64,000 nucleotides of DNA, from assembly GCF_014635325.1 (NCBI RefSeq), contig NZ_BMCT01000001.1, positions 1-64,000 of the forward strand, in the 5' to 3' direction. Both the position numbers and the translations under genes were made by a program. The notes beneath the pieces are model-generated. The model was given only the letters and a program-made list of their open reading frames with translations, searched no databases and had not been told where the DNA came from. Positions 1-6,785 of this stretch are shown here, piece by piece; positions within the stretch are counted from its first letter, which is position 1; every line of letters starts with the position of its first letter. This DNA comes from Azorhizobium oxalatiphilum. Its GTDB lineage: Bacteria; Pseudomonadota; Alphaproteobacteria; Rhizobiales; Xanthobacteraceae.

Positions 1-405
1 GCGGTGTTCCAGACCTCGCAGGAGGGCCTTGGCCAGACGTCGGCTGTGGGCATCGGCGGTGACCCGGTGAAGGGCACGGAGTTCATCGACGTGCTTGAGA
101 TGTTCCTTGCGGACGAGAAGACGCAGTCGATCGTGATGATCGGCGAGATCGGCGGCTCGGCCGAGGAAGATGCGGCGCAGTTCCTGAAGGACGAGGCGAA
201 GCGTGGCCGGAAGAAGCCGATGGTTGGCTTCATCGCGGGCCGCACGGCGCCTCCCGGTCGCCGCATGGGTCATGCGGGCGCGATCATCTCCGGCGGCAAG
301 GGCGGCGCGGAAGACAAGATCGCCGCCATGGAAGAGGCCGGCATCCGCGTCTCGCCCTCCCCGGCGCGACTCGGAAAGACCCTGGTCGAAGTGCTGAAGG
401 GCTGA
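1..405 (+). CDS. sucD: Succinate-CoA ligase alpha subunit, C-terminal part (5' end outside window)
   Basis: C-terminal 134 residues of the alpha subunit of succinyl-CoA synthetase. With SucB it interconverts succinyl-CoA and succinate in the TCA cycle, with substrate-level phosphorylation. The frame is open at the window edge, so the N-terminal CoA-binding half is missing. Visible are VGIGGDPV followed by [19 protein letters not shown], and [16 protein letters not shown], where the His (residue 91 of the fragment) is the phosphohistidine known for the family. Downstream, 75 bases on, is a small membrane-protein gene rather than the 2-oxoglutarate dehydrogenase genes that often follow sucCD in relatives, so the TCA operon may end here. 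Confidence 0.95.
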   Translation, partial: AVFQTSQEGLGQTSAVGIGGDPVKGTEFIDVLEMFLADEKTQSIVMIGEIGGSAEEDAAQFLKDEAKRGRKKPMVGFIAGRTAPPGRRMGHAGAIISGGKGGAEDKIAAMEEAGIRVSPSPARLGKTLVEVLKG

Positions 406-479
406 CCTCTACCCAAGGGCAGGCCGCATTCCTATCTCTTCCCCTGCTGTGCCTTCAGGGCACGACATGGAGAGGTCGA

Positions 480-686
480 ATGATTGCGATTGCGGTTCTG
501 CTGCCTTGGCTGGCGCTCATGCTGCGCGGGCGGGTGTTTCAGGGCCTGCTGTGCCTGATCCTGCAGATCACGCTCATCGGCTGGCTGCCGGCCGCCATCT
601 GGGCGGTGATGGTGGTGAAGAACGACAATGAGGAGCGCCGGCATCGGGAAGTGCTGGCCTCCATGAACAACCAGCGTATGCGCTGA
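480..686 (+). CDS. Small membrane protein of YqaE/Pmp3 type
   Basis: A 68-residue protein with two hydrophobic segments (about residues 2-14 and 20-45) around the motif LRGRVFQGLLCLIL, then LIGWLPAAIWAVMVV. This arrangement is typical of the UPF0057/Pmp3 family, small inner-membrane proteins linked to salt and membrane stress in other organisms. The tail is charged and cytoplasmic-like (NDNEERRHREV). The start is preceded by GGAGAGGTCGA, a good ribosome site. It is slightly longer than the usual 50-60 residues because of the tail. The family call rests on pattern resemblance; the exact role is unknown. Confidence 0.6.
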   Translation: MIAIAVLLPWLALMLRGRVFQGLLCLILQITLIGWLPAAIWAVMVVKNDNEERRHREVLASMNNQRMR

Positions 687-723
687 GCCACGCCTCCCGT
701 GGCCGGTGCCACGGGAGGATGAC

Positions 724-1497
724 ATGGCCAAATGGGTGCGCTTCACGGACGGCGGAACGACCGGCTTCGGCAAGGTTGATGGAGATCGGATCGCCGTTTA
801 CGCGGGCAACATGTTCAACGGCGCCAAGCCCACCGGCGAGGTGCGGCCCCTGGAGGGGGCGGCTCTCGCAGCGCCCTGCGATCCCACCAAGATCATCGCG
901 CTGTGGAACAATTTCCATGGCCTCGCCGCCAAGCTGAACGTGGCCGAGCCGGCCGAGCCGCTCTATCTGCTGAAGTCCATCGGCAGCGTCGCGGCGCCCG
1001 ACAGCGAGGTCCGGCGTCCGCCCGCCTATAGCGGCAAGACGGTCTATGAGGGTGAGCTGGGCATCGTCATCGGCAAGACCGCAACCAACATCTCCGAGGA
1101 CGAGGCGGCCAGCCACATCTTCGGCTACACCATCGTCAACGATCTGACGGCTGCCGACATTCTCAACAAGGATCCCACCTTTCCGCAATGGGCGCGGGCC
1201 AAGGGGTTCGACGGCTATGGCCCGTTCGGGCCGTGGATCGTGACCGATGTTGATCCCACGCTCGCCAACGTGCGCACCGTGCTGAACGGCGCCGAGCGGC
1301 AGAATTATCCCCTCTCGGACATGATCTTCCCACCGGCGCGGCTGGTCTCCCTGCTGTCGCAGGACATGACGCTCAATCCGGGCGATCTCATTGCCTGCGG
1401 CACCTCCATCGGTGTCGGTTCCATGAAGGAGCCGCGCAACGAGGTGGAAGTCAGCATCGACGGCATCGGCACGCTGCGGACCGTCTTCGTGCAGTGA
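724..1497 (+). CDS. Fumarylacetoacetate hydrolase family protein
   Basis: A 257-residue FAH-fold enzyme. The family cleaves C-C bonds or isomerises 2-oxo acids and similar compounds with a divalent metal bound by an E-x-E...D set. Here the E-x-E lies in VYEGELGIVIG and the following Asp in YTIVNDLTAAD. Other family marks are ALWNNF near the N-terminus, KGFDGYGPFGPWIVTD, and GDLIACGTSIGVGSM near the C-terminus. ATG 724 is preferred to the upstream in-frame start because GGGAGG lies seven bases before it. The substrate cannot be told: FAH-like, ureidoglycolate lyase-like and 5-oxopent-3-ene decarboxylase-like members share this pattern. There are no pathway neighbours. Confidence 0.85.
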   Translation: MAKWVRFTDGGTTGFGKVDGDRIAVYAGNMFNGAKPTGEVRPLEGAALAAPCDPTKIIALWNNFHGLAAKLNVAEPAEPLYLLKSIGSVAAPDSEVRRPPAYSGKTVYEGELGIVIGKTATNISEDEAASHIFGYTIVNDLTAADILNKDPTFPQWARAKGFDGYGPFGPWIVTDVDPTLANVRTVLNGAERQNYPLSDMIFPPARLVSLLSQDMTLNPGDLIACGTSIGVGSMKEPRNEVEVSIDGIGTLRTVFVQ

Positions 1498-1596
1498 GCT
1501 TCCATCCGGCCCGGAAACGCGCCGCGGGACCCGTCATTGTAGCCGGTCCGGCTCCCGACAGGTCCCGCTATTGAGTAGCGGCTGATCGGGAGCCGA

Positions 1597-3411
1597 TCAG
1601 CCGCCCAGCTCCTCGCGCAGGATTTCGAGGCGCAGCCATTCCTCCTCAGCCGCGTCGATGTCCGCCAGCACTTTGGCATGGGCCGTGCTCGCCTTCTCGA
1701 AGGCGGCGGGATCGCGGGCATAGAGGTTCGGATCGGCCAGACGCTCTTCCAGCTTCGCGTTCTCGGCGCGCAGCTTGTCCAGCGTCTTAGGCAAGGTCTG
1801 TAGCGCATGCTTCTCGTGGAAGGAGAGGCGGCGCTTGGCCTCCTTGGGCGCGGCGGCGGTCGCCTTGGCGCTGGACCTGCTCTCCGCCTTGCCGTCGTCC
1901 AGGCGGGCCTTGGCTTCCACGCCACGCCCGCGCTGGTTGACCATGTCCGCGTAGCCGCCGGCATATTCGTTGAACACGCCATTGCCTTCCGCCGCGATCA
2001 CCGAGGTGACGGTGCGGTCCAGGAAGTCGCGGTCATGGCTCACCAGAATGACCGTGCCTGGGAAGTCCGCGACCATCTCCTGCAGAAGGTCGAGGGTCTC
2101 GAGGTCGAGGTCGTTGGTGGGCTCGTCGAGCACCAGCACATTGGCGGGTAGCGCGAGGGCGCGGGCCAGCATGAGCCGGCCGCGCTCGCCGCCGGACAGG
2201 ACGGAGAGCGGGGAGTTGGCCTGCTCGGGGGTGAACAGGAAGTCCTTCAGATAGCCCATCACGTGCTTGGGCTGCCCGCCCACCAGCACAGTGTCGCTGC
2301 CGCCGCCGGTCAGGGCATCGCGCAGTGTGGTCTCGGGCCGCAGGGCGGCACGCTTCTGGTCGAGGGAGGCCACTTCCAGATTGGTGCCCAGCCGCACGCT
2401 GCCGCTGTCCGGCTGGAGTTCGCCGGTGAGCATCTTCAGCAATGTGGTCTTGCCGGCGCCATTGGGGCCGACGATGCCAATCCGGTCGCCGCGCAGGATG
2501 CGGGTGGAGAATTCGTTCACCACCGGCACGTCGTCATAGGCCTTGGCGATGCGCTTGGCCTCGATCACCAGCTTGCCCGAGGTCTGGGCTTCGGTGACGG
2601 TGATCGCCACATTGCCCTGAACGCGACGCTCCTCGCGGCGGTCCTTGCGCATGGAGTGCAGTTCGCCCAGACGCCGCACGTTGCGCTTGCGCCGGGCGGT
2701 GACGCCGTAGCGCAGCCAGTCCAGCTCGGCGACGATCTTGCGGTCGAGCTTGTGGCGCTCCGTCTCTTCCTGCTCCAGCACCTGATCGCGCCAGCCCTCG
2801 AAGGCGGTGAAACCCTGCTCGAGGCGGCGGGTGGTGCCACGGTCGATCCACAAGGTGGCGCGGGAGAGATTCTCCAGGAAGCGCCGGTCATGGGAGATGA
2901 TGACGAGGGCGGAGCGCAGTGACTTCAACTCGGCTTCCAGCCACTCGATGGCCGGAAGATCGAGATGGTTGGTGGGCTCGTCCAGCATGAGCACGTCCGG
3001 CTCGGGAGCGATGACGCGCGCCAGAGCGGCTCGGCGCGCTTCGCCGCCGGACAGGTTAGACGGGTCTTCCCGGCCGGTGAGGCCGAGCTGGTCCAGCAGG
3101 TATTGCGCGCGATATTCTTGGTCGCCCGGCCCCATGCCGGCTTCCACATAAGCGAGCGTCGTCGCATAGCCGGAGAAATCGGGCTCCTGCGGCAGATAGC
3201 GCACCGTGGTGCCGGGCTGCACGAAGCGTGTGCCCGAATCCGGCTCGATGAGGCCGGCTGCCACCTTCAGCAGCGTGGACTTGCCGGAGCCGTTGCGCCC
3301 GACGAAGCACAGTCGCTCTCCCGCCGAGACGGACAGCTCCGCACCATCGAGGAGAGGCTGCACGCCGAAGCGCAGGTGGATATCTTGGAGCAGAACGAGA
3401 GGAGGGGCCAT
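1597..3411 (-). CDS. uup: ABC-F family ATPase (Uup-like)
   Basis: A 604-residue soluble protein with two ABC ATPase domains and no membrane segments, the ABC-F layout. Domain 1 has Walker A GRNGSGKST (residues 38-46), signature LSGGEARR and Walker B VLMLDEPTNHLDL. Domain 2 has GPNGAGKTT, LSGGERGRLML and VLVLDEPTNDLDL. The linker contains YGVTARRKRNVRRL, the block that marks Uup rather than EttA or YheS. The C-terminus is a charged coiled-coil tail of about 80 residues (LDKLRAENAKLEERLADP), as in Uup, where it binds DNA. ABC-F proteins act on the ribosome, and Uup also affects excision of transposons. The gene stands alone, divergent from nothing obvious upstream. Confidence 0.88.
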   Translation of the reverse strand: MAPPLVLLQDIHLRFGVQPLLDGAELSVSAGERLCFVGRNGSGKSTLLKVAAGLIEPDSGTRFVQPGTTVRYLPQEPDFSGYATTLAYVEAGMGPGDQEYRAQYLLDQLGLTGREDPSNLSGGEARRAALARVIAPEPDVLMLDEPTNHLDLPAIEWLEAELKSLRSALVIISHDRRFLENLSRATLWIDRGTTRRLEQGFTAFEGWRDQVLEQEETERHKLDRKIVAELDWLRYGVTARRKRNVRRLGELHSMRKDRREERRVQGNVAITVTEAQTSGKLVIEAKRIAKAYDDVPVVNEFSTRILRGDRIGIVGPNGAGKTTLLKMLTGELQPDSGSVRLGTNLEVASLDQKRAALRPETTLRDALTGGGSDTVLVGGQPKHVMGYLKDFLFTPEQANSPLSVLSGGERGRLMLARALALPANVLVLDEPTNDLDLETLDLLQEMVADFPGTVILVSHDRDFLDRTVTSVIAAEGNGVFNEYAGGYADMVNQRGRGVEAKARLDDGKAESRSSAKATAAAPKEAKRRLSFHEKHALQTLPKTLDKLRAENAKLEERLADPNLYARDPAAFEKASTAHAKVLADIDAAEEEWLRLEILREELGG

Positions 3412-3855
3412 GGCGGGGGATTAGCCTTCCTTGCGCGTGAACGCAAAGGCTTCTCCATCCGCCGTGGCCCCGCCCTGCGCGCATCGGCAGGGAAGACCCA
3501 ACCGGCCGAGGTGGGTCGCGACCCTGCCGCGCGTCCCGCGCGACACCAAAGGCCGCGCGGTATCTGGTTCAAAGACGGGCGAAACCCTGGGGAGTGGGGC
3601 GCGCCGGTCGCGAAAAGAGGAGGTCAGGCAAGTGCCTGCACGCTCCGGGCACCCCGCAGCAGGCGGAGGTGGTCAGGCAGAAGGATCCGCAGGGCGCAGA
3701 TCTCCGGTACGCGGAGCGAACCCCGCGTATGCCTCGGTGATGTGTGACGCGTGCGCATCATCCCGAGCCCCGTGGCGGATGCCACGTGGACGACTGGGCG
3801 CACACCTCAACCTCGCACGAAACGAAGTTCGCGCGCGGCTGACGTCACGGAGTGA
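3412..3855. other. Gene-free stretch with a long two-tier hairpin
   Basis: About 440 bases between the 5' end of the Uup-like gene and the 3' end of a YdcH-type gene. No convincing coding frame was seen. Near the ABC gene there is an interrupted hairpin: GGCAGGG (3486-3492) pairs with CCCTGCC (3522-3528), and inside it GACCCA (3495-3500) with TGGGTC (3512-3517). A second small hairpin CAGGCA/TGCCTG lies at 3625-3638. The first could be a leader structure for the minus-strand ABC-F gene or a small RNA; neither is shown. Confidence 0.35.
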
Positions 3856-4035
3856 TCAATGGAGGGTGTTTTCGCCGCGAAGGCGGGCGATCTGGTCTTT
3901 GAGCACCAGCTTTCGGCGCTTCATCTCAGCTACCTTCAGCGGATCGCTGGCAGGGCTGGTCAGTTCACGGTGTATCTCGGACTCAAGAGCGGCGTGGCGA
4001 CGCTGAAGCTCCTGCAAGTGCGACTGGACGGACAT
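3856..4035 (-). CDS. YdcH (DUF465) family small protein
   Basis: A 59-residue, highly charged helical protein: HLQELQRRHAALESEIHREL, then VAEMKRRKLVLKDQIARL. The pattern of two helices with the ending KRRKLxLKDxIxxL is the DUF465/YdcH signature, common in multiple copies in alphaproteobacteria and of unknown function. ATG 4035 is chosen because AGGGAGAGG stands just upstream; an earlier in-frame ATG at 4068 has no such site. A paralogue is encoded divergently, starting at 4190. Confidence 0.75.
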   Translation of the reverse strand: MSVQSHLQELQRRHAALESEIHRELTSPASDPLKVAEMKRRKLVLKDQIARLRGENTLH

Positions 4036-4189
4036 TCTTGGCCTCTCCCTGTCTGCAACGGTCTTCATCCTGTCATGGAGACGGCAAAGAGTCGACCGCC
4101 TAATCTGCGGCTGGGACGTCAGGTCGCTTGCAGGTGCGCAAGCCCGTGCGATATTCGAGAAGTCTGCTCAAGGGGCGCCGCGAAAACGT

Positions 4190-4396
4190 ATGACACATGA
4201 GGACGAGCGGGATCTGACCGCGCTTTTGGAACGCCTGCGGCAGGAGCACAGGGACCTCGATGCGGCCATTGAGGCCCTGACTTCGGTAGCAGGGTCTGAC
4301 GTGCTGCAGGTCCAGCGCCTGAAGAAGAGGAAGCTCCAGCTTAAGGACAGGATCAGCCATCTGGAGGATGAGCTGTTTCCGGATATTATTGCCTGA
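4190..4396 (+). CDS. YdcH (DUF465) family small protein, second copy
   Basis: A 68-residue paralogue of the divergently encoded protein ending at 3856. It shares the layout LLERLRQEHRDLDAAIEAL, then VQRLKKRKLQLKDRISHLEDEL. Two antiparallel amphipathic helices are predicted from the heptad-like spacing. The gene stops 46 bases before a strong hairpin that also serves the convergent peroxiredoxin gene. The ribosome site is weak (AAGGGG about 12 bases upstream). The function of DUF465 proteins is not established. Confidence 0.72.
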   Translation: MTHEDERDLTALLERLRQEHRDLDAAIEALTSVAGSDVLQVQRLKKRKLQLKDRISHLEDELFPDIIA

Positions 4397-4442
4397 AAAC
4401 AATGGTTTGTGGCCCGCTCTCGCGCTGGCCCGAAACATGAAG

Positions 4443-4466
4443 CGGGCGCCGACAGTGCGGCGCCCG
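4443..4466. terminator. Bidirectional hairpin between convergent genes
   Basis: Perfect 9-bp stem CGGGCGCCG (4443-4451) and CGGCGCCCG (4458-4466) with a six-base loop. It lies in the 92-base gap between two convergent stop codons (4396 and 4489). No T run follows on either side, so it may work as a structural or mRNA-end barrier rather than a classic intrinsic terminator. Confidence 0.55.
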
Positions 4467-4488
4467 GAAGGTACGAAACGATCGGTGT

Positions 4489-4974
4489 TCAAATTTGGGT
4501 GAGCAGGGTCTGCGCGCTGGAGACATCCGCCTTGGAGGGGACGTCCTCCACGTTCAGCAGCTTCACAACGCCATTCTCCACGAGCATGGAATAGCGCTTG
4601 GAGCGCGTGCCGAGGCCCACTGCTGAACCGTCGAACGACAGGTCCAGCGCCTTGGCGAAGTCCGCATTGCCGTCGGACAGAAACAGCACCTTGCCGTCCG
4701 CGCCGGAGGCGGCTTCCCAGGCACCCATTACGAACGGGTCGTTCACCGCCACCACGGCGATGGTGTCGATGCCCTTGGCCTTGATGTCGGCGGCGCGCGC
4801 CACATAACCGGGCAGGTGATTCTTGTGGCAGGTGGGCGTGAAGGCGCCGGGCACGGCGAACAGCACCACCTTCTTGTCCTTGAAGATCTCGTCCGTGGTC
4901 TTCGGCACGGGGCCGTCTTCCGTGGACACGCGGAAGGTGGCGTTGGGCAGGGTGTCGCCAACCTGAATGGGCAT
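4489..4974 (-). CDS. Peroxiredoxin, Prx5 type
   Basis: A 161-residue thiol peroxidase that reduces hydrogen peroxide and organic hydroperoxides in the cytoplasm. The peroxidatic Cys49 lies in VPGAFTPTCHKNHLPGY, the exact Prx5/AhpE-like active-site block. Other family marks are VVAVNDPFVMGAW and LGTRSKRYSMLVENGVV. No resolving Cys is seen elsewhere, so it is probably a one-Cys enzyme using glutathione or glutaredoxin as reductant (a grxC gene lies at about 57.3 kb). Length is typical. It is transcribed alone, ending at the hairpin near 4450. Confidence 0.92.
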   Translation of the reverse strand: MPIQVGDTLPNATFRVSTEDGPVPKTTDEIFKDKKVVLFAVPGAFTPTCHKNHLPGYVARAADIKAKGIDTIAVVAVNDPFVMGAWEAASGADGKVLFLSDGNADFAKALDLSFDGSAVGLGTRSKRYSMLVENGVVKLLNVEDVPSKADVSSAQTLLTQI

Positions 4975-5070
4975 CTTCGTCTCCGCTTATCTTGCCGCCT
5001 CATGGGCGGGCGGAGCGGAGAATAGGAGGTTTTGGGGCCGAGGAAAGCGCGAAGCTGAGCCTGTGGACGC

Positions 5071-5928
5071 TCAGGGCTTCGCGTCGGGCTGCGGCAGGGC
5101 GGCTTCGGTCTCGATGGCGCGCCCAGCCTCCACCAGCGTGAGCCGCAGGCGGGCACCGGGCAGGGGCGTATCGGTGGGGACGCCGAGCAGGGGGGCGGCG
5201 AAGCGCTGGATATCGCCCTCGCGCCCGATGGGCTCGGGCAGGGGCAGCGCCCAGCTATCGTCGGGGCCTTCCAGAAACAGCATGGCCTCCGGCGTAGCGC
5301 GGGCGGTGATGATGAGGCGGCCCGGCTTGGGGCCTGTGTCATGGGTCAGGCCGAGGATCGCCGGCCCCTGGGGCGCGCCGAAGGCCGTCTCAACGGGAAC
5401 GCTCGCGCGGGCGGCGGCGAGCTGCGGATCCTCCCCGCCGGCGCCCGGCAGGGCGAGGGTGAGATGAGCATCGGCGGGCACGCAGAGCGACTGACAGACG
5501 GCGAAGTCGAGCGCGAGGTCGAGCTGCGCGGGCTTGGCCTTGTCCGTCAGGCGCACTGCGAGCGGCAGCACCACCTTGTCCTTGTAGCCGATTGAGAAGC
5601 CGCCTGCGCCGTCGGGAAAGCGCCGGGGGGCCGGCCAGCCCACGCGCACGTCCGCCACATTGGTGGAGCCGCTCCAGTTGAAACGGGGGGGCACGCCGCT
5701 GTCGCCGGGATAGCGCCAATAGGTCTTCCAGCCCGAAGCGAGCGCGATCTCGAGGCCGGCATGGACGACGTCGCCCGTCAGGCTGCCGGCGATCAGACGC
5801 AGTTGCGTGCCCTCGGCACTCGATACGCTGTCGGCGGCGCGGGCGGGCCTTGCTGCGAACGCAGGCAGCAGCATGCCGCCGGCGAGCGCCATGGCGGTGC
5901 AGAGGAGGTGGCGGCGGGTCGCATTCAT
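5071..5928 (-). CDS. Secreted DsbD N-terminal-domain-like protein
   Basis: A 285-residue exported protein. A signal peptide ([24 protein letters not shown]) is followed by an immunoglobulin-like domain as in the periplasmic alpha domain of DsbD and of ScsB, which passes electrons through two cysteines. Here the likely pair is in [15 protein letters not shown]. Also typical are [19 protein letters not shown] and [12 protein letters not shown]. The membrane and thioredoxin parts of DsbD are absent, so it is a stand-alone domain that needs a partner encoded elsewhere. Start 5928 is chosen for the AAAAGGA site; an upstream in-frame ATG at 6135 would put the signal sequence far inside. Confidence 0.78.
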   Translation of the reverse strand: MNATRRHLLCTAMALAGGMLLPAFAARPARAADSVSSAEGTQLRLIAGSLTGDVVHAGLEIALASGWKTYWRYPGDSGVPPRFNWSGSTNVADVRVGWPAPRRFPDGAGGFSIGYKDKVVLPLAVRLTDKAKPAQLDLALDFAVCQSLCVPADAHLTLALPGAGGEDPQLAAARASVPVETAFGAPQGPAILGLTHDTGPKPGRLIITARATPEAMLFLEGPDDSWALPLPEPIGREGDIQRFAAPLLGVPTDTPLPGARLRLTLVEAGRAIETEAALPQPDAKP

Positions 5929-6107
5929 TCCTTTTGCGCTACCTCGTGCAGGCGGTCGGTGCAAAGGGATTGTCTGCAAATCCCCGTGACAGACAGTGGA
6001 GTGGGGCCTGTGAAACCATTGGTTGGCGCGACATCGGCGGGCGCTTTCGGGTCGTCTCCTGTTCGGGGCACGTTCCCAAACGGCGTGTTGCGGGTTACGC
6101 TTCGCGG

Positions 6108-6725
6108 ATGATGGCTGATCGTATGCATTCGTCACCCTCGGGTCCGCGCGAATTCCTCGACGGGCAGTTGCTCATCGCCATGCCGAGTATGCGGGACGAG
6201 CGTTTTTCACGTGCCCTAGTCTATCTCTGTGCGCATTCCGCCGAGGGCGCCATGGGGATCGTGGTGAACCAGCCAGCCTCCCATATCGACTTCGGGGAGT
6301 TGCTGGTCCAGCTCGACGTGCTGCCTGCCTCGGATCGCATCCTGCTGCCGCCGCGAGCGGGCAATGTGAAGGTGCTGAAGGGCGGTCCGGTGGAAACCGG
6401 GCGGGGCTTCGTGCTGCATTCCTCCGATTATTTCATCGAGAATTCCACGTTGCCCATCGACAACGGCATCTGCCTCACCGCTTCGCTCGACATATTGAAG
6501 GCGATTGCTGTCGGCGGTGGGCCGGCCAGCGCCGTGCTGGCGCTGGGCTATGCGGGCTGGGCGCCGGGACAGCTGGAAAACGAGATCCAGGCCAACGGCT
6601 GGCTGCATTGCCCGGCCGATCCGGAACTGGTGTTCGGTGCGGTGGTGGAAGCCAAATACGACCTTGCCCTGCGCAAGCTCGGTGTCCACCCCGGCATGCT
6701 CTCCAGCGAGGCCGGGCACGCCTGA
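6108..6725 (+). CDS. YqgE/AlgH family protein
   Basis: A 205-residue UPF0301 protein. It has the family blocks [58 protein letters not shown] and [17 protein letters not shown]. AlgH in Pseudomonas affects alginate regulation, but the biochemical role is unsettled. Start at 6108 or the adjacent 6111 (ATGATG); a third ATG at 6123 is also possible. It is divergent from the DsbD-N-like gene, with about 180 bases between the two start codons. Confidence 0.87.
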   Translation: MMADRMHSSPSGPREFLDGQLLIAMPSMRDERFSRALVYLCAHSAEGAMGIVVNQPASHIDFGELLVQLDVLPASDRILLPPRAGNVKVLKGGPVETGRGFVLHSSDYFIENSTLPIDNGICLTASLDILKAIAVGGGPASAVLALGYAGWAPGQLENEIQANGWLHCPADPELVFGAVVEAKYDLALRKLGVHPGMLSSEAGHA

Positions 6726-6785
6726 AACGCAACTACCCGACGCGGGGCGGAGTCCCCCGCGCCCGCCATATCCGCAGGGATTGCC

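Noticed and set aside
3431-4006. A 191-codon plus-strand frame in the gap after the ABC-F gene
   Set aside because: Arg/Pro/Ala-rich product with no domain; it overlaps the YdcH gene on the other strand and lacks a ribosome site.
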